64,000 nt of DNA. It comes from CAZUYC01 sp964624475. GTDB lineage: Bacteria; Myxococcota_A; UBA9160; SMWR01. Location of the stretch: NCBI GenBank assembly GCA_964624475.1, contig CAZUYC010000123.1, positions 1 to 64,000 on the forward strand, read 5' to 3'. Made by a program: the position numbers and the translations under genes. Positions 7,620 through 16,079 of this stretch are shown here, piece after piece. The first letter of the stretch is position 1, and every line of letters starts with the position of its first letter. The notes under the pieces are model-generated. The model did no database searches. It was not told the DNA's origin and saw only the letters and a program-made list of their open reading frames with translations.

Positions 7620-8261
7620 GTGAGCCCTCCCGCGCCGTCGCGACCCTCGCGCCAGGCCCGCAGCCGCGCGAACCACGAGCGCCTCCTCGACGCCGCCGAG
7701 GCGATCGTCGCGGCGAAGGGCTGCGAGGCGGCCGGCGTGGCCGAGGTGGTGGCGCGCGCCGGCTGCTCGGTCGGCGCCTGCTATTCCCGCTTCCGGGACA
7801 AGCAGGGACTGCTGCTCGCCCTCTACGACCGCTTGCACGCCGAGGCGGTCGCACGCCTCGACGCGGCCTTCGACGCCGCGCGCCGGTCCGCGGAGCCCCT
7901 CCCGAGCTCCCTGCAAGGGCTCGTGCGCGCTCTCGTGGAGCTGCACCGGCGGCGGCGCGGGCTCCTGCGCGCCTTCGCGGTCGAGGGGCAGCGGGATCCC
8001 GCCGTCCAGGCGCGCCGCGAGCGGCTCTTCCAGCACGGCGGGAACCGCATCGCGGAGGTCCTGCGCGGGCGCGCGCGCGAGATCGGCCACCACCACCCCG
8101 AACGGGCAGCCGCTTTCGGGCTCGCGGTGGTCTGGAGCGCCGTCGAGGGCGCCGTGCTCTTCGACCGCCTCCGCTCCGGCGCGCTCGCGCCCTCGGACGA
8201 CGACCTTGCCACCGAGCTGACCCGCCTGCTGCTCGCCTATCTCGACGTGCAGGCGAGCTGA
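7620..8261 (+). CDS. TetR/AcrR-family transcriptional regulator
   Basis: 213 aa. The N-terminal helix-turn-helix is clear: ERLLDAAEAIVAAKGCEA, then VAEVVARAGCSVGACYSRF with FRDKQGLLLALYDRL. The C-terminal ligand-binding half is all-helical and has no recognisable specificity. The GTG start is only four bases after a 24-bp palindrome, so it probably represses itself. There is no good Shine-Dalgarno sequence. Targets could include the Rieske gene just upstream (54 bases away) on the same strand. Confidence 0.88.
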   Translation: MSPPAPSRPSRQARSRANHERLLDAAEAIVAAKGCEAAGVAEVVARAGCSVGACYSRFRDKQGLLLALYDRLHAEAVARLDAAFDAARRSAEPLPSSLQGLVRALVELHRRRRGLLRAFAVEGQRDPAVQARRERLFQHGGNRIAEVLRGRAREIGHHHPERAAAFGLAVVWSAVEGAVLFDRLRSGALAPSDDDLATELTRLLLAYLDVQAS

Positions 8262-8355
8262 GCCCCGGGCGCCGCGGCAGTCTTGGGTCCGGCTCCTGGG
8301 CCTCGGGGTCGGACGCGCAGTCGCAGGAGATGGCCTGCCCGCGACGGTTCCTGCC

Positions 8356-9003
8356 TCAGCGATGAGGATCGATCGCCGGGAGCCCCGTGCGTGCACGGTA
8401 CCACGCCGTGTCGTTCAGGTGCGGGAAGTCCTCGTCCGGCACGGGCACGTCGAGGAAGCGGCAGATGGGCTCCCAGCCATCGCCCGGCTGGTAGACGAGC
8501 AGTCTCGACGCCGGAATCGCATCGATGACGGCCTGGTTGTGCTCCTCGAATACGCGCTTGGCATGGGCGCGATCTTCGAGGCGACCCTCGAAGGTCCGCT
8601 CGAAGATCAGCGCGTACACCATCTCGTGGAAGTCGTGGAGGGTCTCGGGCGCACGCTCCGGGGGCCCCTGCGCCATCACGGGGTAGATGGTGTTCATCAC
8701 GCTGTCGTACCAGCGGCCGGCGTCGCGCAGCGACAGCAGGACCTTCGCATCGGGGTAGCGTTCGACCAGCTCGCGCCAGAAGGCCGCTGCCGGCCAGTCG
8801 ACCGTGGCCCGATACCCGTGGAAGATCGCGTCCCAGGCGTGGGAGCCGCTCCGCGTCTGCTGGAGCCAGTGCCGCCCCCGCTCCGGTGTGGCGAGGACCT
8901 CAATCATGTGGTAGCAGGGCCCGTAACCGATCCGCTCCAGCGCGGCCTTGAGGGAGAGCGTTCCGGTGCGCCCCAGACCGGCGCCGATCAGCTCGAGTGC
9001 CAT
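8356..9003 (-). CDS. Sulfotransferase-like P-loop protein
   Basis: 215 aa. It opens with ELIGAGLGRTGTLSLKAALE, the PAPS-binding 5'-loop seen in the Sulfotransfer_4 family. KVLLSLRDAGRWYDSV is the 3'-phosphate-binding strand-helix of sulfotransferases, with an Arg-Asp pair. RLLVYQPGDGWEPICRFLDV is the family's C-terminal motif. The length matches the family (about 210-230). The acceptor cannot be predicted. It is transcribed alone, converging on the tetR gene, and its ATG has a GGAG-like site. Confidence 0.85.
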   Translation of the reverse strand: MALELIGAGLGRTGTLSLKAALERIGYGPCYHMIEVLATPERGRHWLQQTRSGSHAWDAIFHGYRATVDWPAAAFWRELVERYPDAKVLLSLRDAGRWYDSVMNTIYPVMAQGPPERAPETLHDFHEMVYALIFERTFEGRLEDRAHAKRVFEEHNQAVIDAIPASRLLVYQPGDGWEPICRFLDVPVPDEDFPHLNDTAWYRARTGLPAIDPHR

Positions 9004-9162
9004 CGAAGCTCCCGTTCACCGCAGCCCGAGCTCGGCGCGCGCTTTGATCGGCCATGTTCGGTGGCCTCCAGGGTCTTCACGCGCTTCCCGTAGATATGGG
9101 CCTTCTTCTGCCGCCCAACGTCGATTTCCCTCTCGTCGCCGGGTGCGACGATCAACGCGCCC

Positions 9163-10398
9163 TCACTCGTATCGCAGCGCCGCGATCGGGTCGAGGCGGG
9201 CGGCGCGGCGGGCGGGGTAGAAGCCGAAGAAGATCCCGACCGCGGCCGAGAAGAGGATCCCGACCACCACCGCCCCGGGCGAGATCAGCGTGGGCCAGCC
9301 GGCCACGGCCGACACGATGCGGGCGGCGGCGATGCCGAGAGCCGCGCCGACGACACCTCCGGCGACCGAGAGGGCGATCGCCTCGACCAGGAACTGGAGA
9401 AGGATGTGGCTGCCCTTGGCGCCGACCGCCATGCGGATCCCGATCTCGCGCGTGCGCTCGGTCACCGAGACGAGCAGGATGTTCATGATGCCGATCCCCC
9501 CGACGAGGAGCGAGATCGAGGCGACGCAGAGCAGCAGGAGGGTCATCACGCGGCTCGCCTCCTCCGAGGCGCGCGCCATCTCGTTCAGGTTGCGCACGGT
9601 GAAGTCGTCGTCCTCGCCGGGCCGGATGCGGTGGCGCTCGCGCAGGAGCGCCGCGATCTCCTGCGACGCCTCGTCCACCAGCGCGGCCCCCTTCGAGCGG
9701 CCGAAGATCATGTCGGCGCTGCCCAGGAACTCCGTGCCGAGGACCCGGCGCTCCGCGGTCGAGAAGGGCATGATCACGACGTCGTCCTGGTCCTGGCCCC
9801 AGGAGGTCTGCCCCATCTTCTGGAGCACGCCGACGACCCGGAACGGGACGTCCTTCACCCGGATCAGCGCGCCGACCGGGTCCTCGCCCGGGGCGAAGAG
9901 CTGGTCGACGACGGTCTGCCCCAGCACGGCGACGCGCGCGGCCGAGTCCTCGTCGCGCTGCGTGAAGAACTCGCCCGCGGCGAGCCGCCAGTCGCGCACG
10001 GTCGCGTAGCTCGGCGGGGTGCCCTGGGCCTGCGTCGACCAGTTGCGCTCGGCGTAGATCACCTGGGCGATCTTCCGCTTGACCCAGGCCACCTCGGCGA
10101 CGGAAGGGCACTCGGCCACGATCGCGCGGGCGTCCTGGACCGTGAGCGTCGAGACGCCGCCCGAGCCCGAGCGCACGCCGGCGCTCGTCGTGGCGCCGGG
10201 AACCACCATCAGGAGGTTCCTGCCGAGGGCCTGGATCTGGCTCTGGACGGCCGCGTCGGCCCCCTGCCCGATGCTCACCATCGCGATCACGGCCCCGACG
10301 CCGATCACGATCCCGAGCATCGTGAGCGCCGAGCGGAGCTTGTGGCGGCGCAGCGCGCGGAGCGCGGCGCGCACGGTCATGACGAGCACCTGCATCAT
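9163..10398 (-). CDS. ABC transporter permease, MacB/FtsX type
   Basis: 411 aa. It has an N-terminal segment (KLRSALTMLGIVIGVGAVIA) and three C-terminal membrane segments around a large periplasmic domain of about 220 residues. This is the MacB/LolC-type layout. The signature NILLVSVTERTREIGIRMA is present just after the second membrane segment, and the protein ends RLDPIAALRYE as MacB permeases do. In E. coli MacB this domain is fused behind the ATPase; here they are separate genes overlapping by four bases. It would transmit ATP-driven conformational change to the periplasmic adaptor and TolC. Confidence 0.92.
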   Translation of the reverse strand: MMQVLVMTVRAALRALRRHKLRSALTMLGIVIGVGAVIAMVSIGQGADAAVQSQIQALGRNLLMVVPGATTSAGVRSGSGGVSTLTVQDARAIVAECPSVAEVAWVKRKIAQVIYAERNWSTQAQGTPPSYATVRDWRLAAGEFFTQRDEDSAARVAVLGQTVVDQLFAPGEDPVGALIRVKDVPFRVVGVLQKMGQTSWGQDQDDVVIMPFSTAERRVLGTEFLGSADMIFGRSKGAALVDEASQEIAALLRERHRIRPGEDDDFTVRNLNEMARASEEASRVMTLLLLCVASISLLVGGIGIMNILLVSVTERTREIGIRMAVGAKGSHILLQFLVEAIALSVAGGVVGAALGIAAARIVSAVAGWPTLISPGAVVVGILFSAAVGIFFGFYPARRAARLDPIAALRYE

Positions 10399-11084
10399 CG
10401 CGCGACGTCCGAGACGACCGAGCCGTCGCGGAAGGTGATCACGCGCTCGGCGAACGCCGCGATCTCGGCCTCGTGGGTGACGATCACGAGCGTGACCCCC
10501 TGCTCGCGCGCCGTGCGCTGGAAGATCTCCATGATCTCCTGGCTCGAGCGCGAGTCGAGGTTCCCGGTCGGCTCGTCCGCCAGGAGCAGCGAGGGCCCGT
10601 TCACGAGCGCGCGCGCGATCGCGACCCGCTGCTGCTGCCCGCCGGAGAGCTGGTTCGGCAGGTGGTGCTCGCGTCCCTCGAGCCCCACCGCGCGCAGCGC
10701 CTCGCGCGCCCGCTCCCGGCTCTGATCCGGCGTCACGCCGGCATACACGAGCGGGAGCTCCACGTTCTCGAGCGCGCTCGTGCGCGGCAGCAGGTTGAAG
10801 CTCTGGAACACGAAGCCGAGCTCCCGATTGCGGATCTCGGCGCGCTCGTCGGGCGAGGTCTCCGCCACGTCGCGGCCGGCGAGGCGATAGACGCCGCGCG
10901 TCGGCCGGTCGAGGCAGCCGAGCACGTTCATGAACGTGGACTTCCCCGATCCGGAGGCGCCCATGATCGCGACGCTCTCGCCGCGGGCCACGTCGAGGCT
11001 CACGTCGCGCAGCGCCGTCACGCTGGAGCCCTCGAGCTCGTAGACCCGCCAGAGGTCGCGAACCTCGATGAGCGGCTCGGCCAC
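10395..11084 (-). CDS. ABC transporter ATPase, MacB/LolD type
   Basis: 229 aa. Walker A GASGSGKST, Q-loop FVFQSFNLLP, signature LSGGQQQRVAIARAL, Walker B LLLADEPTGNLDS and the H-loop VTHE are all intact. The sequence class (MNVLGCLDRPTRG, RNRELGFVFQ) is that of MacB/LolD energisers. The GTG start lies three bases after the adaptor gene's stop, and the end overlaps the permease start by four bases. It powers export through the adaptor and TolC proteins encoded just upstream. Confidence 0.95.
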   Translation of the reverse strand: MAEPLIEVRDLWRVYELEGSSVTALRDVSLDVARGESVAIMGASGSGKSTFMNVLGCLDRPTRGVYRLAGRDVAETSPDERAEIRNRELGFVFQSFNLLPRTSALENVELPLVYAGVTPDQSRERAREALRAVGLEGREHHLPNQLSGGQQQRVAIARALVNGPSLLLADEPTGNLDSRSSQEIMEIFQRTAREQGVTLVIVTHEAEIAAFAERVITFRDGSVVSDVAR

Positions 11085-11087
11085 GGC

Positions 11088-12305
11088 TCAGCGCCGGGGC
11101 CCGCGGGGGACGAGCGGCGAGCTCGCCACCGGCTCGGGCCGGTCCGTCCGCTCGTACGAGACGACGACGGCGTCGCCCGGCTCGACGCCGTCCGAGAGGA
11201 GCTCGGCGAAGCGGTCGTTCGCGAGGCCGGTCTGCACGGGGACCCGCCGTAGCTCGCCCGACGCGTCGAGCACGAAGACGGCCGGTTCAGCCGTCTCGCC
11301 GGCGGCGGGGGTGGCGGCGGGCGGCGGGGCGCCGTCCTCCGGCTCGGGCCGGAAGCGCAGCGCCCGCGCCGGGAGGCGGATCGCGTCGTCGCGGCGGTCA
11401 GTCGTGATGGTCACCGCGGCCGTCATCCCGGGCTTGAGCTCGAGCGCGGCGTTGTCGACGCGGACCACTACGTCGTAGGTGACGACGTTCTGGACCGTCG
11501 TCGGCGCGTTGCGCACCTGCACGACCTCGCCGTGGAAGGTGCGCGCGGGGTAGGCGTCCACGCTGAACGACGCGACCTGGCCCTCGCGCACGCCGCCGAT
11601 GTCCGACTCGCTCACCTTCGCCCCGACCTGCATCCGCGCCAGGTCCTCCGCGATCAGGAAGAGCGTCGGCGTCTGGAAGCTCGCCGCCACGGTCTGGCCG
11701 ACGTCGACGTTGCGCGAGACCACCACGCCGTCCACCGGCGAGCGGATCTCCGTGTAGTCGAGGTTCACGCGCGCCTCGGCGAGCGCCGACTCGGCCTGGC
11801 GCACCCCGGCCTCCTCGAGCGCGAGCTCCGCCAGGGCCTGGTCGTGGCTGCTCTCCGCCGCGTCGAGCTCGCTCTGCGAGATCAGGTTCCGCCCGCGGAG
11901 CTCCTGGTTCCGATCGCGGGTGAGGCGCTTCAGCGCCAGGTCGGCTCGCGCCCTGCGCACGCGGGCGCGCGTGTTCTCGAGGTTGGCCACGGCCTGGTCG
12001 ACGCGCAGCTGGAACGGCGCCGGATCGATCTTCGCGACGCGCTGCCCCTTGGCGACCGGCGAGTTGAAGTCGACGTCGATCTCGCGGATCGGCCCCGAGA
12101 CGTAGGTCCCGACCTGCACCGTCGTCACGGGGTTCACGACGCCGGTCGCGGTGACGGCCGCCGCGATCTCCCCGCGGTCGACGGTCTCGGTGACGTAGCC
12201 GCGCTCGCCGTCCCCGCCGCCCGCCGAGCAGAGCGTGAAGCCGCTCGCGCCGGCGACGAGCGCAGCCGCCGCGGCGAGGAGCCACCGCGTCCGCAGGCGA
12301 CTCAC
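11088..12305 (-). CDS. Periplasmic adaptor (membrane fusion) protein, MacA/HlyD type
   Basis: 405 aa. An N-terminal signal/anchor segment (LLAAAAALVAGASG) is followed by the first lipoyl half (VTATGVVNPVTTVQVGTYVS). A coiled-coil hairpin at about 95-180 (RARADLALKRLTRDRN) leads to the second lipoyl half (YTEIRSPVDGVVVSRNVDVG) and a beta-barrel domain. An insert rich in Pro and Ala (PPPAATPAAGE) lies in the C-terminal part. It links the ABC permease to TolC. The GTG start overlaps the tolC-like gene's stop by four bases. Confidence 0.93.
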   Translation of the reverse strand: MSRLRTRWLLAAAAALVAGASGFTLCSAGGGDGERGYVTETVDRGEIAAAVTATGVVNPVTTVQVGTYVSGPIREIDVDFNSPVAKGQRVAKIDPAPFQLRVDQAVANLENTRARVRRARADLALKRLTRDRNQELRGRNLISQSELDAAESSHDQALAELALEEAGVRQAESALAEARVNLDYTEIRSPVDGVVVSRNVDVGQTVAASFQTPTLFLIAEDLARMQVGAKVSESDIGGVREGQVASFSVDAYPARTFHGEVVQVRNAPTTVQNVVTYDVVVRVDNAALELKPGMTAAVTITTDRRDDAIRLPARALRFRPEPEDGAPPPAATPAAGETAEPAVFVLDASGELRRVPVQTGLANDRFAELLSDGVEPGDAVVVSYERTDRPEPVASSPLVPRGPRR

Positions 12306-13621
12306 GGCCGGGCGACCGGCTGGCCGATCGCGCGCTCGAGGCCGGCGATCGCGAGCTGGTGGGAGTAGAGCGCTCGCACGTGCTCGGCCTCGGCCCGGGC
12401 CCGCTGGGCCTGGGCGTCGACGAGCTCGATGATGCTGCCGACCCCCGTCGAGTAGCGGCCTTCGGCGAGCGCGAGGTTCTCGCGAGCCTGCCCGGCGGCG
12501 CGCTGCGCGACGTCGATGCTCTGCGAAGCGCGCGCGAGATCGAGGAGGGCGCGGCGGACCTCGAGGGCGATGTCCTGGCGCAGCGCCTCACTGTCGAAGC
12601 GCAGGGCCAGCAGATCCGCCTTCGCCTCCGCCACCTGCGCGCGGGTGCGGCCGCCCGTGAAGAGCGGGAAGCGCACGCTCGCGCCCACGGACCAGCCCGA
12701 GTCGAGCGGATAGCTGTCGCCCGACCAGTCGTAGCCGCCGTCGGCGGTGACGATCGGGAGGTGGTCCTTCTGGCGCACCTCGATCTCGCGCTCGAGCGCG
12801 CGCTCCTCCGCCTCGATGCGGGCGAGCTCCGGCCGCGCGAGGTAGGCGGTCTCGAGCGCCGCGGCCTCGGGCAGCGTCACCCGCTCCGCCTCGAGGATGT
12901 CCGCGACGTCGAAGGCGATCGGCTCGGAGAGGCCGAGCGCATTGCGGAGCGCATCCTCCGCCACCGCGACGTTGTTCTCGGCGGTGATGCGATCGAGCTC
13001 TGCGGTCGCGAGCTGCACCTCGGAGCGCGTGACGTCGATCCGCGCGGCGAGGCCGACGTCGTAGCGCCCCTGCGCGAGCTCGAGCTGCTGCCGGTTGCTG
13101 CGCACGGTCTCGAGCGCGACGGCGAGGAGCCGCCGCGCCGCGAGCAGGTCGAAGTACGAGCGCTTCACGTCGAAGACGACGGCCTCGCGCGCCGTCGCCG
13201 CGTCCGCGTCGAGCGACTCCTCGCGGGCGCGCGCGGCGCGGATCGCGTCGAGGTTCTGGCCGAAGTCGAAGAGGAGCTGCGAGAAGGAGAAGCCGGTGTT
13301 GTGGAACCACGAGCTCCGCGACCCGCCGAGGTCGGTGTCCCCGAGCCCGGCGTCCGCGCGGCGGAAGCCGGAGGTGCCGCGGTTGGTCGTGTAGCCGGCC
13401 TCGATCTGCGGCAGGTAGCCCGCCCGGGTCGCGTTCACGCGCTCGTGCCCGGAGAGCGTCCGGGCCTCGGCCGAGCCCAGGTTCGGGTGGCTCGCGAGCG
13501 CGATCTCGACGCACTGCGCGAGGGTCCGGAGCTCGCGCGGCGCCTCGCCCCCGCCGGAGCGCGCGGGGTCGAGTGCGGCGGTGAGGAGCGCCCACGCCGC
13601 GATCCGGCGCCCCGGCCTCAC
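12302..13621 (-). CDS. TolC-family outer membrane efflux protein
   Basis: 439 aa from a GTG that overlaps the tetR stop by four bases. The start yields a signal peptide (MRPGRRIAAWALLTAAL). The usual TolC features follow: the opening LAQCVEIALASHPNL, two repeats of long amphipathic helices (QLELAQGRYDVGLAARID and NLALAEGRYSTGVGSI), and Asn-Ala-Leu-Gly in DALRNALGLSEP. It forms the trimeric outer-membrane and periplasmic tunnel for the adaptor/ABC pair encoded next. The substrate is unknown; MacAB systems export macrolides, peptides or lipids. Confidence 0.92.
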   Translation of the reverse strand: MRPGRRIAAWALLTAALDPARSGGGEAPRELRTLAQCVEIALASHPNLGSAEARTLSGHERVNATRAGYLPQIEAGYTTNRGTSGFRRADAGLGDTDLGGSRSSWFHNTGFSFSQLLFDFGQNLDAIRAARAREESLDADAATAREAVVFDVKRSYFDLLAARRLLAVALETVRSNRQQLELAQGRYDVGLAARIDVTRSEVQLATAELDRITAENNVAVAEDALRNALGLSEPIAFDVADILEAERVTLPEAAALETAYLARPELARIEAEERALEREIEVRQKDHLPIVTADGGYDWSGDSYPLDSGWSVGASVRFPLFTGGRTRAQVAEAKADLLALRFDSEALRQDIALEVRRALLDLARASQSIDVAQRAAGQARENLALAEGRYSTGVGSIIELVDAQAQRARAEAEHVRALYSHQLAIAGLERAIGQPVARP

Positions 13622-14250
13622 CGCGACCTCCGGCGCCGAGCTCCCTGGTAGGCGCGGCGGCCCTCGGGGGTGGCCGCGCCGCCGAGGAAGAGCTCGAAGA
13701 CGGCGCCCTGTACGGCGTCGAGCCCGTCGGCGGGGCCGCGGTGGCGGTCGGCCCCGCGCAGCATGCCGAGCAGCATCTCGCTGCAGAGCGCGGCGTCCAT
13801 CGGTCGGACCTGGCCCGCCGCGATCGCCTCCTCGATCGCGCCCTCGATCACGCTCGAGAGGCGAGCGCGGTGGCGCTGCCATTCCCGGGCGTCGGCGCGG
13901 CTGCGCTTGTGCTCCTTGCGGTGGAGCAGGGCGAGGACGAAGCGCCGCGGCCACATGTGCTCGAGGGAGCGGCGGACCACGCGCTCGAGCTTCTCGATCG
14001 GCTCGCCCTGCCCCTCCACAGCCTCGGCGAGGTCCGAGCGGAGCTCGTCCATGCCCTCGAACATGAGAGCCGTGTACAGCTTCCCCTTGCCCGGGAAGTA
14101 GCGGTAGACCGTGCCCTTGCCGACGCCGCTCGCGCGGGCCACGTCGTCCATGTGGACCTCGTGGAAGTCGCGGCGCAGGAAGACGGACTCGGCGGCCCGG
14201 AGGATGCGCTCGCGGAGCCCGGCCGTCGGCGGCCTGCCGCGAGGCCGGAT
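13618..14250 (-). CDS. TetR/AcrR-family regulator of the export operon, start codon uncertain
   Basis: The first in-frame ATG (14149-14151) would begin inside the DNA-binding domain, at MDDVARASGVGKGTVYRYF. The coding frame clearly continues upstream (RGRPPTAGLRERILRAAESV is helix 1 of the domain), yet no ATG, GTG or TTG occurs there before an in-frame stop at 14344. I therefore extend the gene to an ATC at 14248-14250 as a placeholder. From the ATG it would be 177 aa and lack helix 1. Its stop overlaps the tolC-like gene, so it heads the operon and should repress it through the operator at 14348. Confidence 0.75.
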   Translation of the reverse strand: MRPRGRPPTAGLRERILRAAESVFLRRDFHEVHMDDVARASGVGKGTVYRYFPGKGKLYTALMFEGMDELRSDLAEAVEGQGEPIEKLERVVRRSLEHMWPRRFVLALLHRKEHKRSRADAREWQRHRARLSSVIEGAIEEAIAAGQVRPMDAALCSEMLLGMLRGADRHRGPADGLDAVQGAVFELFLGGAATPEGRRAYQGARRRRSR

Positions 14251-14347
14251 GGGCGTGACGCGGGAAGGGGTGGGGGCGGCGTGGCGCGTGGGACCCTCCG
14301 CTCGCTGCCGCGCGCGGCGGGGCGCCGGATCGAGGTGGCGGATTTAT

Positions 14348-14367
14348 GAAACTGACCAGTCCGTTTC
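14348..14367. promoter_or_regulatory. Operator of the tetR-tolC-macA-ABC operon
   Basis: The 20-bp sequence GAAACTGACCAGTCCGTTTC matches its own reverse complement at 16 of 20 positions (pattern GAAACnGACnnGTCnGTTTC). It lies directly downstream of the candidate -10 and upstream of tetR, the classic position for autorepression by a TetR protein. Confidence 0.7.
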
Positions 14368-14368
14368 T

Positions 14369-14396
14369 AAAATAGTCCGGCCCGCGCCGACCGCAA
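14369..14396 (-). promoter_or_regulatory. Candidate promoter of the export operon
   Basis: Minus-strand TTGCGG (complement of 14391-14396), a 16-base spacer and TATTTT (complement of 14369-14374). Transcription would start within the operator that follows, so repressor binding would exclude polymerase. Confidence 0.55.
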
Positions 14397-14461
14397 GCCG
14401 GCGCGGCGCGCGCGGCGTAGGCGCAGCCGAGTGCGGCCCCCGCCCCGCAAGCCACCCCTGC

Positions 14462-15811
14462 TCAGGACGGAGCGGCAGCGACGGGCGCCAGGCGACGGAC
14501 CGGAGCCTGGGCGGAGAGCTGGCGCAGCCCGCGCTCGGCGAGCTGGCGCACCCGCTCCCGCGAGAGGGCGAGGCGCAGGCCGATGGCGGCGTAGCTCTGG
14601 GGCTCGACGCCGCCGATCCCGAAGCGCCAGGCCAGGATCTGCCGCTCGCGCTCCGGCAGCTCGCCCAGCGCCCCCGCGAGGGTCGCGCGGAGCTCGTCCC
14701 GCACGAGCCCCTCGGCCGGATCCTCCGCGTCCTCGTCGCTGAGGGCGTTCTCGAGCGTCAGGTTCTCCGTGCCGGGGAGCGGGTTCCCCATCGAGACGTT
14801 CGGCCGCAGGGTCGACTCGACCTGGTCGACGATCTCGATCGGGATGTCGAGCGCCCGCGCGAGATCGTCGCGGGCGGGCTCGCCGCCGAGCCGCTGGCGG
14901 AGGTCGCGATCCACGCGCTTGTAGCGGAGCTGGTGGTCGTACATGTGCGACGGGACGCGCACCGTTCGCGAGTGGTTCTGGATCGCGCGCACCATCGCCT
15001 GCGCGATCCACCACACGGCGTAGGTCGAGAAGTGGAAGCCGCGCCGGTGCTCGAACTTCTCGACGGCCCGGATCAGGCCGAGGTTTCCCTCCTGGATCAG
15101 GTCCAGATACGGGACGCCGAGGTTCCGGTAGCGCTTGGCGATCTTCACCACGAGGCGCAGGTTGTGGCGCACGAAGGTCTGCTTGGCGGTGTGCAGTCGG
15201 GCGAGGGCGGCGTCCGCGCGCTCGATCTGGCCGCGCGCGCGCGGCGTATCGAGGCCGAGGCGCTCGGTCTCGGCCTCGGGCTCCGCGAGCGGATCTTCCG
15301 AAGCCGTGAGCGCCCGGAAGCGCTCCAGGATCGCCAGCAGCTCGCGCACCTCGATGCGGACCCGGGCGAGCCGCCCCGCGATCCGGTCGTCGATCCCCTT
15401 GCGGCGCGCCGGCGCGTCGGCCGCGCGCGGTCGGATCGCCTGGCGCTCGGCGACGAGGCGCGCGACCGCCGTGAAGCAGGTGTCGATACGCCGGCCCCAG
15501 TCGGTGCTGCTCCCATCGCGGTGGCCGGCGGCGAGGGCGGCGGTCACGCGCCCCGCCCGGCGCAGCTCGTGCCAGCGCTCGAGCAGGCAGTCGGCGGTGG
15601 CCGGGATCGAGAGGATCGCGGCCCGGATCTCGGCCTCCTCCGACTCGAGGATGCTCGCGAGCTGCGCCGTCTCCTCGCGCGTGAGCACGCGGATGTGCCC
15701 GATCGATCGGATGTAGCGGTCGAGCGCGCTGCGCGCCGAGTCGCCGGAACCGTCGGCGTCCGTGACACCCGCGCCGGAATCGCTGGGGAGATCGAAGAGA
15801 TTCGTGTCCAA
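14462..15811 (-). CDS. RNA polymerase sigma factor, sigma-70 family (RpoD/RpoS class)
   Basis: 449 aa. Region 1.2 (SALDRYIRSIGHIRVLTREE) is followed by a non-conserved insert of about 120-150 residues. Region 2 then has RHNLRLVVKIAKRYRNLG and YLDLIQEGNLGLIRAVEKF, and region 2.4 is FSTYAVWWIAQAMVRAIQ. Region 3 (RVPSHMYDHQLRYKRV) and region 4 helix-turn-helix (SYAAIGLRLALSRERVRQL) complete it. No region 1.1 is evident, so it is an alternative primary-like factor. I chose TTG at 15811 because GGAG lies five bases upstream; a GTG at 15910 has no ribosome site. It is divergent from the MFS gene. Confidence 0.9.
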   Translation of the reverse strand: MDTNLFDLPSDSGAGVTDADGSGDSARSALDRYIRSIGHIRVLTREETAQLASILESEEAEIRAAILSIPATADCLLERWHELRRAGRVTAALAAGHRDGSSTDWGRRIDTCFTAVARLVAERQAIRPRAADAPARRKGIDDRIAGRLARVRIEVRELLAILERFRALTASEDPLAEPEAETERLGLDTPRARGQIERADAALARLHTAKQTFVRHNLRLVVKIAKRYRNLGVPYLDLIQEGNLGLIRAVEKFEHRRGFHFSTYAVWWIAQAMVRAIQNHSRTVRVPSHMYDHQLRYKRVDRDLRQRLGGEPARDDLARALDIPIEIVDQVESTLRPNVSMGNPLPGTENLTLENALSDEDAEDPAEGLVRDELRATLAGALGELPERERQILAWRFGIGGVEPQSYAAIGLRLALSRERVRQLAERGLRQLSAQAPVRRLAPVAAAPS

Positions 15812-16079
15812 GTGAGCTCCAGCCGGGCGGATCGGTGCCGCGGATCCCCCCGTCTCCAGTACGATCTTGCGTCCCGATCGGATGCCTCGTGTGGTTCCTG
15901 GCGGACCCACGCCGGCGCAGGTCGAAAGCTGTGCACCGGCGCCCGATCACCAAGTTCGACACTCGGCCCCGGCGCGGGGTTCCCGCAGGCCCTGCCCGAG
16001 GGAGCCCCCGGGGGTGAGGATCGTCTCGCTCCAGCGGGCCGGGCCCGACCGCCCCACTCGGGGTAGCCTCCTTCTGTTG

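Noticed and set aside
9004..9162. Possible gene between the sulfotransferase and the ABC permease
   Set aside because: The minus strand is open for about 50 codons, but there is no start signal and no recognisable motif. I see nothing reportable.
15867..16079. N-terminal extension of the MFS transporter from an upstream ATG
   Set aside because: The 71 extra residues are Arg/Pro-rich, have no membrane character and overlap the divergent sigma-factor region. The ATG at 16080 directly precedes the first membrane segment.
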